Assembly (NCBI GenBank): GCA_029938135.1
Contig: JAPYOO010000006.1
Location: 1 to 47,801, forward strand
Direction of reading: 5' to 3'
Source: Bermanella sp.
Lineage (GTDB): Bacteria > Pseudomonadota > Gammaproteobacteria > Pseudomonadales > Oceanobacteraceae
DNA length: 47,801 nt
Shown piece by piece: positions 8,794 to 16,576 of this stretch (the first letter of the stretch is position 1; every line of letters begins with the position of its first letter). The translations under genes and the position numbers were made by a program. The notes beneath the pieces were generated by a model that was not told the DNA's origin, did no database searches, and was given only the letters and a program-made list of their open reading frames with translations.

Positions 8794-8990
8794 TCAATCT
8801 GTGCTAAATACAATGAAAAAGCGGTGACCATCAGTCACACCGTTCGCATTAGTGTGGATGATGACACCCAATTGGTTCAATACACTTACCGCATGCAACA
8901 CCCCAATGGCAAAGTCACCATTATCGTTCCCTTAAAGTAATCAAGGTATTAGACGGGAAAATCATTCACATCAACGAATTATCACCCTGA
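8794..8990 (+). pseudogene. Frameshifted remnant resembling a SnoaL/NTF2-like protein
   Basis: One frame reads SISHTVRIS-type beta-rich sequence, including QLVQYTYRMQHPNGKVTI, up to a stop at 8938-8940. The frame shifted by -1 then continues as VIKVLDGKIIHINELSP to a TGA at 8988-8990. The pattern of strands ending in DGKIxxxxE is typical of SnoaL-like folds. There is no good start codon and the N-terminal half is missing, so this looks like a decayed 3' part of a gene. The family call is tentative. Confidence 0.35.
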
Positions 8991-9179
8991 TATAAACTAC
9001 AGAAGTTAAAAGATAAAATTGCTTTAAATTATCTTAGCTTGAAAATACTGCTAACTGATAGACAGAATTATTTCATCATTTCCAAGCCCATATTAAAAAG
9101 CAATCTGGTTTTCCTCCTGTAGCCAAGGCCATGGAGTATTCCCGCAACTACATATTTTATCCCTTATAAAAGTCTCAAC

Positions 9180-9344
9180 TGCAGTTTTTATAAATACACT
9201 AAGCCATGTCGTGTGGAATATTTAATAACAGATCACCGAACAAATTTTATTAACAGCATCAGCGTGGGTTTTAACTTCACCTCTACCAGTTACAAAATTT
9301 TCAAACAGCATACAGGCCTGACATCCAAGGCGTACATTAAGTAA
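9180..9344 (+). pseudogene. Degraded C-terminus of an AraC-family regulator
   Basis: The frame ending at TAA 9342-9344 reads SVGFNFTSTSYKIFKQHTGL and then TSKAYIK. This matches the second HTH of AraC regulators, where a VGF...S.SYF.K.FKQHTG.TPK.YR pattern is usual. The upstream part (CRVEYLITDHRT) looks like a deteriorated first helix region, with no start codon and nothing recognisable further 5'. It is most simply the relic of a deleted regulator gene. Confidence 0.5.
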
Positions 9345-9389
9345 TTTAACTTAAGCAGTAATTCATAGATGACTTTTATTAATCAGCAA

Positions 9390-9422
9390 TAAGGCCAAGT
9401 GAGTAACCCCCACTTGGCCTTA
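9390..9422. terminator. Terminator downstream of the peroxidase gene
   Basis: TAAGGCCAAGTG (9390-9401) pairs perfectly with CACTTGGCCTTA (9411-9422) around a 9-base loop, 10 bases past the peroxidase stop on the minus strand. The T-tract in that direction is weak, but the 12-bp stem is strong. Confidence 0.65.
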
Positions 9423-9432
9423 CGGTTAGCCT

Positions 9433-12192
9433 TTATTTATCCTCATATCTTTGATGACGGAAAAACACACCGCTGTCGCCGAAGTGCGACGCGTTAAAGG
9501 CAGAAGTTAGGCGAATGCTGCCCACCTTTACGGCACTGTCACGACGGGCCTTAATGTACTTTTTGTTAAAGTAAGGGATCAATGAAGTCTTGATAGCCAT
9601 GTCGGTGGCATAAATGTCATACAAAACAGTACCCGCTGGCAAGGTTAACAAATCCTGGCGGAAATCATGGGCCGAATTGGCAAATTGACTTTTCACCTCG
9701 TTGCTGGGCACAAAGTAAAGCTGAGTAGGCGCCTTGACGCTGGCCTCCTCTTGTCCGTCCTGGGTCACCTTAGCCATTTTTTCCGTCATCATGCGGGTGG
9801 GCTTAGAGGTCACTAGGGAAAATAAGGCGGTGGTGCCCAAAGTCTCGTTGGCTTCAGGAGATACATACTGAGACAGCTCATTAGCGAAGAAGTCATGGTT
9901 ATCCCCTTGGCCCGATAAAGTATACAAAGCCGAGACATTGCGTGAGTTTTTACCGTCCACAAACGCCTTCCAAGCAAGTCCTGGGGCGAAGCCACGATCG
10001 GATGGTGCACCGGTGACGGATAAACGCATTAGGCCACAATCCGATCCCTTAAAGGTTCCGGTGAAAGGATGATTAGCTTCGGCTTCGAAGGCGACTTTGG
10101 CCATCACACCGTGGGCGTGTATGGGCTTCTCATAACCCACCGGGGTAACGTCGTCTTTCAAATTCACCTTAGTCCACAATATACTGTTAATCAGACCACC
10201 TATGTTCACATCTTGCAGTGCGGGTAATTCATCGGCCGAGTATTGAGTGCGCAAGGCACCATTTACCCATAGGTGCTCCTGCTTGGAACAGGCCGACCAG
10301 CTCTTGTAATCATCTGTCATATTTAGGCCCCAGGGCTTAAACGCGTTATCCACACCTACCAGACTATTGCTAAGTTGTGGGAAGTGACGCTCAAGCACGT
10401 CCACCATCGTCATGTTTTCAACCCAGTCTAAACCCGCCTGAGTGTAAACCTCAGCGGTGTAATCCTTAGTATAAAAACGGTCGGTGATTAAACGGCGCGA
10501 GGCGTTAAGGATGAAAACCTGAAAGGCAGTCTCACCAAAGGCAAAACCATCTGGGCGCACGGTCTCGGCCAGCTGGCCAATCAGAGCATCAATCTTTTCG
10601 ATATCGTTATCATAGATGCGCTTGAGGGTGGCCAGAGTCACAGGATCTTCTGTGAGGTCTTCAAACTTAGTGATGGGGTTCAGTTGTATTTGACGGCGGT
10701 ACTCGTTGTACCTAGGAATACCACGCTCACGGTCACGAAGAATATCGATGGTGGCCAGATCGATGTCACCTACCAGTGGAATCGACAGGTTACGTAAAAA
10801 CTGTGGGTAGTTGTTTAGTGTCAACGCACCTGGGTGCGTAATACCAAATGAATACCACAGGCGCTCGCCACCTTCGTCGTCGAGGATGTTTTCGGCATCA
10901 CCATTACGGGTGTCTTCGATATTAATGGAGTTGCTGACGATGTTAGAACCTATGTCGTACACGTCCACGGTGTCACGCAACAAGGGGTGCATCCGGTACA
11001 CCTCAACAAATTCTTCGGTAAGGGTATAGGGAGTACCTGCGTTGTAGGATTCACGTGAACCTACTAGGCCACCCACACCGTGTTCTAGGAAGGAGGCGCT
11101 GTCCAGTATACGGCTCAATTCAGGGTCTAATCCCAGTACGCGCTTTATGAAGGAATCGGTTTTGGCCAAGTCGTCGGCAATTACTTCAATGCCACCTTGA
11201 ATGTTGTCACGGCCCTCACGGGTACCCAGTAGCCCCCACCAGTTGGCTTCCATGGAAGTCTTGAGTACAGGGTTAGCGAGCAGAGCCGGCGTCCATTCAA
11301 CAGTGTGAATCTTTGCCATAAGGGCGGCGTTAACCAGACGTGCCTTGTCATAAATCCATTGATCGGTTTGATCCGGGTTATTGGTTTTGATCATGTCGGC
11401 GATGGCATTGTGCTCAAGCGTAAACAGCTGGTGCATCATGCTTAAACCCAGCCACCAGTTGTCGTTGAAACCGGTTACCGGTATGCCCGACATAAATTCA
11501 GTGGGTAAAGTGCCATCATCTTCAAGCGCTAGCTTACCGTCCACAAAGGAACGTACGAGGTTGTTCGTGGCGGCGTTGCTACCATATAGTTGTGAGCCAT
11601 CCCACCAGTGGGTGACCTGGTTTTGATAGCTGGGTGGCAGGTGCGCATCTTCCGCGCCGCGACTGGGGTCGGGTGAGGTGCGCTGCACATACAGGCTGCC
11701 TGTACCCAGTACGTCTCCTTCGGGTAAGGGCACTTCGATAGGATTTTCTGAAATATTGGGGCCGTGACTAACCCAGTCGTGCACCATGAACTGAATCCAG
11801 GCGGCGGCGATGAAGTTGATGCTAGTAGCTGGCTTAAATTCATCACGGGCCATGAGCGCATTACTGACTTCTCTGGGGTTTGGATCCATTAAGGTCTGGG
11901 CATGGAGTTCGGAATCCACTGCACTTAATTCCACGTTGCGACCAAAACGCATGAGAGCAGATCCTTCCGCCGGGTTTTCCAGAATATTACAGGTACCGTC
12001 TTCAGTACGAGTAGTGAGACTGCGCTCATCACATATTATCTTGGCGTTGTGATTGTCATAATTTTCAAGATCAAATAAATTGTCTTCAAATAATTTTTCA
12101 CGCTCTAAACCTATTAACACCACGGCGGCAAGTACGCCGAGCGTGCCAAGTTTAGTAAGCGCAGGCCAAGTGACCCAGACTGATCCACTCAT
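9433..12192 (-). CDS. Alpha-dioxygenase-like heme peroxidase with catalase-like C-terminal region
   Basis: A large (919-aa) enzyme of the animal heme peroxidase/cyclooxygenase superfamily, closest in motifs to plant fatty-acid alpha-dioxygenase, which makes 2-hydroperoxy fatty acids. In order: an N-terminal hydrophobic helix (about residues 10-27), distal His138 in AAWIQFMVHDW, WWDGSQLYGS, LFTLEHNAIADM, LMAKIHTVEWT, then VYRMHPL with Tyr399 and proximal His402 in the same Y-x-x-H spacing as alpha-dioxygenase. The last 280 or so residues are extra. They hold IHAHGVMAKVAFE (His692), RLSVTGAPSDRGFAPG and a DNHDFFA segment, resembling the distal-side motifs of catalase; no catalase-type proximal R-x-x-x-Y was seen. 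The start at 12192 is preferred over the ATG at 12198 because AAGGA lies 6 bases before the former and touches the latter. The gene is divergent from a MalT-like regulator. Its base composition looks less AT-rich than the neighbours'. Confidence 0.8.
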   Translation of the reverse strand: MSGSVWVTWPALTKLGTLGVLAAVVLIGLEREKLFEDNLFDLENYDNHNAKIICDERSLTTRTEDGTCNILENPAEGSALMRFGRNVELSAVDSELHAQTLMDPNPREVSNALMARDEFKPATSINFIAAAWIQFMVHDWVSHGPNISENPIEVPLPEGDVLGTGSLYVQRTSPDPSRGAEDAHLPPSYQNQVTHWWDGSQLYGSNAATNNLVRSFVDGKLALEDDGTLPTEFMSGIPVTGFNDNWWLGLSMMHQLFTLEHNAIADMIKTNNPDQTDQWIYDKARLVNAALMAKIHTVEWTPALLANPVLKTSMEANWWGLLGTREGRDNIQGGIEVIADDLAKTDSFIKRVLGLDPELSRILDSASFLEHGVGGLVGSRESYNAGTPYTLTEEFVEVYRMHPLLRDTVDVYDIGSNIVSNSINIEDTRNGDAENILDDEGGERLWYSFGITHPGALTLNNYPQFLRNLSIPLVGDIDLATIDILRDRERGIPRYNEYRRQIQLNPITKFEDLTEDPVTLATLKRIYDNDIEKIDALIGQLAETVRPDGFAFGETAFQVFILNASRRLITDRFYTKDYTAEVYTQAGLDWVENMTMVDVLERHFPQLSNSLVGVDNAFKPWGLNMTDDYKSWSACSKQEHLWVNGALRTQYSADELPALQDVNIGGLINSILWTKVNLKDDVTPVGYEKPIHAHGVMAKVAFEAEANHPFTGTFKGSDCGLMRLSVTGAPSDRGFAPGLAWKAFVDGKNSRNVSALYTLSGQGDNHDFFANELSQYVSPEANETLGTTALFSLVTSKPTRMMTEKMAKVTQDGQEEASVKAPTQLYFVPSNEVKSQFANSAHDFRQDLLTLPAGTVLYDIYATDMAIKTSLIPYFNKKYIKARRDSAVKVGSIRLTSAFNASHFGDSGVFFRHQRYEDK

Positions 12193-12485
12193 ACTCATTC
12201 CTTATCATTATTATTGGTTTATTTACTGCCATTTTTTCAGGCTGCAAGACTAAAGACAGAAATTAATTATGGGAACCCTCCTCAAGGAGGGGCTGGAAAA
12301 GTTAGCGATAAGGACTACTCAAATATCACAGTGTGGCGGATTGTGCCTTGATAATATTTTTCAGGCAGTTTAAAACGTGCGGGCTATAAAAATAATACTA
12401 AAAAGATTGTATGTACTGAATAATAATTAACAAAAAATAAAAATAATAATTATTGAATCGATAGTACCAGCAGAGAGGGGACTGC
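12193..12485. promoter_or_regulatory. Divergent promoter region between peroxidase and MalT-like regulator
   Basis: About 290 AT-rich bases separate two divergent starts and must hold both promoters; no clear sigma-70 pair was fixed. The most notable element is a GC-rich palindrome at 12276-12291: CCCTCC, TCAA, GGAGGG. It resembles the GGA-rich boxes bound by MalT-type regulators and is the best operator candidate. GAGAGGGG precedes the regulator ATG. Confidence 0.45.
12276..12291. repeat. GC-rich palindrome, possible MalT-type operator
   Basis: CCCTCC (12276-12281) and GGAGGG (12286-12291) form a perfect 6-bp inverted repeat with a TCAA centre, in an otherwise AT-rich spacer. MalT boxes contain a GGA(G/T)GA core, so the resemblance is suggestive only. 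There is no T-tract, which argues against a terminator. Confidence 0.4.
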
Positions 12486-15104
12486 ATGACAAAGCAAGTA
12501 GTACGAGAGAACCTGATTACTTTGTTGTCTAACGCTAAAAATTATCCTATTAGCATTGTAGTTGCGCCGGCCGGTTCGGGGAAAAGTACATTATTGGATC
12601 AATGGCAACAGGCTAAGGGGGCGTTAAATGTAGCGCGCCTAGATTTATCGAAAGTTGAACTTAATGTTAATTTGATTCTAAAAAACTTTCTAGAAAATAT
12701 TCGTGATACGGTTGAAATTTTTTCTTCCCCAATCATAAACTCGTGTGATTTAGAGGATGAGATACCCAATCACAAATTGGTCAATGGCATATTATCGGTA
12801 CTAAATTCTACCGAAGAAACGTTGTATTTAGTGGTAGATAATTTCCATTATATTGAATCAAGAAAAATATGTGAGATCTTAAATGCGGTCATCGACAGAC
12901 TACCCAATAACATTCACATCATTATCTCCTCTCGGCATTTCCCCAAGCTAAATTTAACTCGTTTAAAATTAGACGACCGGCTGCTAAAAATAGAAGCCAG
13001 TGACATGAAATTTGATATAGATCAGGTTGCTCTATTAGGTAAACATCTTTGCCACCAGGAATTTGATGAAGTCAGTTTACAGGCCATCATGAAAAGCACC
13101 GAAGGCTGGGTGGCAGGAATCAAAATTGCGTTAATGGCGTGCCATCAACAGGGCGCAGGCGCGCTGGATGGCTTTGATGGTAAACAAGTAGATCTTGTGG
13201 GTTACCTTGCTACAGAAGTATACCTAAGCCTGCCAGATGAGATACGCAGTTTCTTTTTATTAAGTTCCATCCTAGATGTTTTTAATGCCCAGGTCTGTGA
13301 TTATGTATTACAAAGAGAGGACTCGGCACAAATACTCAAAAAGCTGATCAATAGATCCATGTTCATCATGCCCCTGCCCGAGAAAAGTCACTGGTATCGT
13401 TATCATACTTTACTCAGCGATTATCTACGTTTACAAGTTCAAGAAAGTTTGTCCTTGCAAGAAGTTGCTGAATTACATATCAGAGCAGGTAATTTTTTTA
13501 TTAGGGATAATAGTTTTGAATTGGCTTTATATCACTTCAACCTAGGCCAGGATTTACAATCCTGTGAGCGAACATTGCTTATGGCTTGTGAGTATTGGCT
13601 GAAGCAGGGAGAGTTTAGCAAGATTATAGAGCAACTTAATAAGCTTCCCGAGCAATCACTCATATGCAATTTGAAATATGCCCTATATTATATCCATGCT
13701 CTCATATTCTACCGACGCTTTAACCAAGCACAATACTATCTTGACCTATTGCCCGCCAAATTTAGCAATGACACACACGCAGGCTGTGATGCTGTTAAAG
13801 ATGTTCAGTTTTTAACGCTTAGCCTTACTCTATTTCAGCATGACACTGACGATGTAAATGAAATTAGCAGTAATGACTTTCTTAAATATCAAAGTGGCAG
13901 CTCTTTACGAATGTTCTCGTTGGTATTTGCCGCCTACTATGAACTTCAAAAAGGCCGCATAGACAGAGCACTCACAATAGCGGCTCATGCCAAAGCTGTT
14001 TTATCCAATCTTGATTACGTGTTGGCAAACAGCTACATAGATTTAATCATTGCCCTGTGTGACCGCCATATGGGAAGGGGCATTGAGGCGATCAATTACA
14101 TTAATTCCCTGCAAGAAAATTCGTTACCGGAGGAAGGCAGTCAGGCTTGGGTTAATTTAAATACGGCTATGGTCATTGTCAGTTATGAGCAAAACCAATT
14201 AGTCAAAGCCCAAACCCTGTGTGAGCTGCTGTTGCCAAAAATAACGCACTCTTGCCTCACAGAGGTCATTTCAACTATTTATATTAACCTATCCCGTTTG
14301 TGGCACATTCAAGGCAATGATATTAAGGCGTCACGAGTCCTTGATCAATTGGAACGCATTCTAATGTTTGGCCGCTATAAACGCTTTACCAGCCAATATG
14401 TTCAAGAGTCCATGCGCCAGGCCTGGCTGTCAGGAGATAATGAGCGCGCCCAATCGGTATGGGTGAAATATCAACTGGAGACTACTCACCATAAATTACC
14501 ACAATTGAGCGGGCAGTATTGTGAGACCACCGAACGTCATGCCTTGGCACTGAGCTACTGGTATACCTTTAGAGGAGAGTATCAAAAATCAGCCCGTTTA
14601 TTAAAAGACTTAAGCCGGCAACTGGACGCTTGCGGCGCCATATGTCGATCGTTGGTGGTTAAGGCAAATATTGTTATTTTGGATTATTATCGCGGTTTTG
14701 AACAGGTGGCTGTGCAGCGACTGTGTAAACTGTTAAAAAATTACGGTTACTTAAAATTTTCACGCACCATATTTGATGAGGCCCCAGGACTGGATAAAGT
14801 ATTTATATGTGCCCAGCAAAGTGGCACCCTAAAGATGCCAGCGTTATTTATAAGTATGTTTCACGACCTTTTTACACAAGATAAGCTGGTCATGGCTAAC
14901 CTCAATTACCATCCCATCGCCTTGACCGAAAAAGAACAGGAAGTTTACTTGTTAATGTCTTCTGGTTTATCTAATGCGCAAATAAGTTGCGAGGTGGGCA
15001 CAGCGTTAAGTACTACAAAGTGGCACCTTAAAAATATTTACCATAAATTGGGCATTACCAATCGCGCACAAGCCATATCATTACAACAAGCGGATCGAGT
15101 GTAA
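12486..15104 (+). CDS. MalT-like (LuxR-type) STAND ATPase transcriptional regulator
   Basis: This 872-aa protein has the MalT/LAL architecture. An N-terminal P-loop reads APAGSGKST (residues 27-35) and a Walker B strand LYLVVDNF lies near residue 120. A long helical TPR-like sensor region fills the middle. A LuxR-type HTH occupies about residues 812-872 (LTEKEQEVYLLMSSGLSNAQ, then TTKWHLKNIYHKLGITNR). Such regulators oligomerise on binding ATP plus an inducer and activate neighbouring promoters. It is divergent from the peroxidase gene, making that its likely target. It is not E. coli malT by context: no maltose genes are near. The coding sequence looks more AT-rich than the peroxidase gene. 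Confidence 0.88.
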   Translation: MTKQVVRENLITLLSNAKNYPISIVVAPAGSGKSTLLDQWQQAKGALNVARLDLSKVELNVNLILKNFLENIRDTVEIFSSPIINSCDLEDEIPNHKLVNGILSVLNSTEETLYLVVDNFHYIESRKICEILNAVIDRLPNNIHIIISSRHFPKLNLTRLKLDDRLLKIEASDMKFDIDQVALLGKHLCHQEFDEVSLQAIMKSTEGWVAGIKIALMACHQQGAGALDGFDGKQVDLVGYLATEVYLSLPDEIRSFFLLSSILDVFNAQVCDYVLQREDSAQILKKLINRSMFIMPLPEKSHWYRYHTLLSDYLRLQVQESLSLQEVAELHIRAGNFFIRDNSFELALYHFNLGQDLQSCERTLLMACEYWLKQGEFSKIIEQLNKLPEQSLICNLKYALYYIHALIFYRRFNQAQYYLDLLPAKFSNDTHAGCDAVKDVQFLTLSLTLFQHDTDDVNEISSNDFLKYQSGSSLRMFSLVFAAYYELQKGRIDRALTIAAHAKAVLSNLDYVLANSYIDLIIALCDRHMGRGIEAINYINSLQENSLPEEGSQAWVNLNTAMVIVSYEQNQLVKAQTLCELLLPKITHSCLTEVISTIYINLSRLWHIQGNDIKASRVLDQLERILMFGRYKRFTSQYVQESMRQAWLSGDNERAQSVWVKYQLETTHHKLPQLSGQYCETTERHALALSYWYTFRGEYQKSARLLKDLSRQLDACGAICRSLVVKANIVILDYYRGFEQVAVQRLCKLLKNYGYLKFSRTIFDEAPGLDKVFICAQQSGTLKMPALFISMFHDLFTQDKLVMANLNYHPIALTEKEQEVYLLMSSGLSNAQISCEVGTALSTTKWHLKNIYHKLGITNRAQAISLQQADRV

Positions 15105-15615
15105 GCCCATTAAATAGTTTGATCCCTACCTGTTAAATGGGCCGTATCATTGATGAGGACACTGAACGCTTTGATATTTTTAGAAAAGAGAATTGTGGCC
15201 CGACGGCCGTTTATTGCGTCGTCCTTTCAAGGCAGCCAATATGCCTCTTTACAAAATGCTTTCTCGCCCAAATACACTCCCTGACTCTATTTAATAGCAC
15301 GATTCAAGTCAAAAATAAGAGCTATTAGACCTATTTATTCAATCTTAGGACAGATTCGATAGGGCCTGTTAAGCTTTTACTGCTGAACTCACGACAGGGA
15401 TCTACGATGAATAGATATTTAACCATCACCGACATTACAAAACTGGCCAGCGAACATAGGATTTGGGCCACTCAAATGGACATAGTCGCCTCAAAAACCC
15501 TGGAATTATCCATTCAAAAAAGCCATCAGGTTGATGAAATGAACGCCACCTTGATGCGTGTTAATTTGATCATTAACAGTTAACCCCAGAAAAGATAGTT
15601 TCCATCAAGCACAAA
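15105..15615. other. Intergenic region with one small candidate ORF
   Basis: Downstream of the regulator there is no large gene. A 63-codon frame (15137-15328) lacks a ribosome site and protein-like character. A 58-codon ORF at 15407-15583 is more credible. No terminator for the regulator gene was found immediately after 15104. Confidence 0.5.
15407..15583 (+). CDS. Candidate small protein, 58 aa
   Basis: ATG at 15407 opens a 58-codon frame with AGGGA 7 bases upstream. The product starts MNRYLTITDITKLASEHRIW, has alternating Lys/Glu/Gln and hydrophobic residues consistent with an amphipathic helical protein, and shows no signal peptide or membrane helix. A strong hairpin begins 33 bases after the stop. 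No family was recognised; coding status rests on the ribosome site and composition only. Confidence 0.35.
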   Translation: MNRYLTITDITKLASEHRIWATQMDIVASKTLELSIQKSHQVDEMNATLMRVNLIINS

Positions 15616-15647
15616 AAAGCCCTTAGACTATTAAGTCTAAGGGCTTT
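15616..15647. terminator. Terminator of the cold-shock-domain gene (possibly bidirectional)
   Basis: AAAGCCCTTAGACT and AGTCTAAGGGCTTT form a perfect 14-bp stem with an ATTA loop. On the minus strand the stem runs into a T-tract, giving a strong terminator 22 bases after the cold-shock gene. On the plus strand it could also stop transcription from the small ORF at 15407. Confidence 0.85.
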
Positions 15648-15669
15648 ACAGAGCGCTTTTAATTAAGAA

Positions 15670-16179
15670 TTAACGCAATACTGAAACGTCTTCAGCCTGT
15701 AGACCTTTCTGACCGTCTACTACACAAAATTTAACGGCTTGGCCTTCACTTAGACTTCTATGACCGCTGCCACGAATAGAACGGAAGTGAACAAAAACGT
15801 CGTCGCCGTTATCACGAGTCACAAAACCAAAACCTTTTTTCACGTTAAACCATTTAACCGTACCGCGCTCACGACCATCATCAACATCGGTCTCAACCAA
15901 AGTACCGGTACCACGACGCTTAAATTTCGCTTGGTTCAGAATAGAAGAGCCAATAAATAAGATCACAAAACCCACCAAAACGGCTGCAAAGTAAGCAGTG
16001 ATTGCTGATGGTTGGCTAAGAAACATACTCAATGGGCTAATTTGGGTGTCTGCACTTACTGCTGTGAAGCTGAATATTTTATTGCCACCCGCCACTGCAA
16101 ATAGGGTAGCCATTAAAACTGGAGTGGGGATAGCCAATAGCAAACAAACTAAAATCTTCTTAAACAATGTATTTTGCAT
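15670..16179 (-). CDS. Membrane-anchored cold-shock-domain protein
   Basis: The 169-aa product joins two membrane helices (about residues 8-30 and 58-82) to a complete cold-shock domain (about 106-169). RNP1 is KGFGFV and RNP2 is VFVHF; the surrounding GTVKWFN and GLQAEDV are canonical CspA-type sequence. Cold-shock domains bind single-stranded nucleic acid as RNA chaperones. Here a basic linker (KFKRRG) after helix 2 suggests the domain faces the cytoplasm beside the membrane. Free Csp proteins are about 70 aa, so the N-terminal half is an added anchor. It is divergent from slyX (115 bases between starts) and ends in a strong terminator. Confidence 0.88.
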   Translation of the reverse strand: MQNTLFKKILVCLLLAIPTPVLMATLFAVAGGNKIFSFTAVSADTQISPLSMFLSQPSAITAYFAAVLVGFVILFIGSSILNQAKFKRRGTGTLVETDVDDGRERGTVKWFNVKKGFGFVTRDNGDDVFVHFRSIRGSGHRSLSEGQAVKFCVVDGQKGLQAEDVSVLR

Positions 16180-16294
16180 CTTTAAACCTTCTTTATTACG
16201 TAAATTGTCAGTTGTTACACAAGCTTGGTGTATAATTCAGCCTAGTATGTGCATCTAATATTAATTCGCTTTAAAAATCAACACGATAGAAACT

Positions 16295-16510
16295 ATGGCC
16301 AATACCGACCAAGATTTAATTGACGACCTTCAAATGCGTATTGCATTTTTAGAACAAAATCAGGATGAGTTAAACGACATCCTCACCCGCCAGCAAGCTC
16401 AAATTACGGTTATGGAGCGCGCTTTACGCCATTTGAATAGCCGTATTAACGAGGTGGGCAACTCTTCCATCAAAGGCTCTGACGAAGAATCACCACCGCC
16501 TCATTATTAA
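16295..16510 (+). CDS. slyX: SlyX family protein
   Basis: A 71-aa coiled-coil protein matching SlyX: an N-terminal LIDDLQMRIAFLEQ heptad region, continued coiled coil to about residue 52, and the PPPHY C-terminus that marks the family. The biochemical role is not known. In E. coli it lies beside slyD; here it stands alone, divergent from the cold-shock-domain gene. Confidence 0.93.
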   Translation: MANTDQDLIDDLQMRIAFLEQNQDELNDILTRQQAQITVMERALRHLNSRINEVGNSSIKGSDEESPPPHY

Positions 16511-16576
16511 GCGGGCCCGTATTTAGCCTAGAAGCCAGCCAAACAAGAGCAAAACTAAAAACCTGCTTTTATATCG

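Larger units (their letters stand above)
8784..9389. other. Gene-poor stretch with decayed coding fragments
   Basis: No intact gene is seen. Three stretches read like protein remnants: a SnoaL/NTF2-like fragment with a frameshift (8794-8990), a short ORF faintly resembling an IS66-type transposase C-terminus (9068-9169), and an AraC-type HTH C-terminus ending at 9344. The stretch separates the housekeeping trmJ cluster from the peroxidase/MalT-like accessory block. Confidence 0.5.

Noticed and set aside
11529-11861. 110-codon minus-strand frame inside the peroxidase gene
   Set aside because: Same-strand alternate frame fully inside a gene with strong family motifs; no ribosome site or homology.
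12486-15104. True malT (maltose regulon activator)
   Set aside because: Domain layout matches but no maltose genes are near, and the divergent partner is a peroxidase.
15137-15328. 63-codon ORF after the MalT-like regulator
   Set aside because: No ribosome site, poor protein-like composition with Cys-rich random segments, and no homology recognised.
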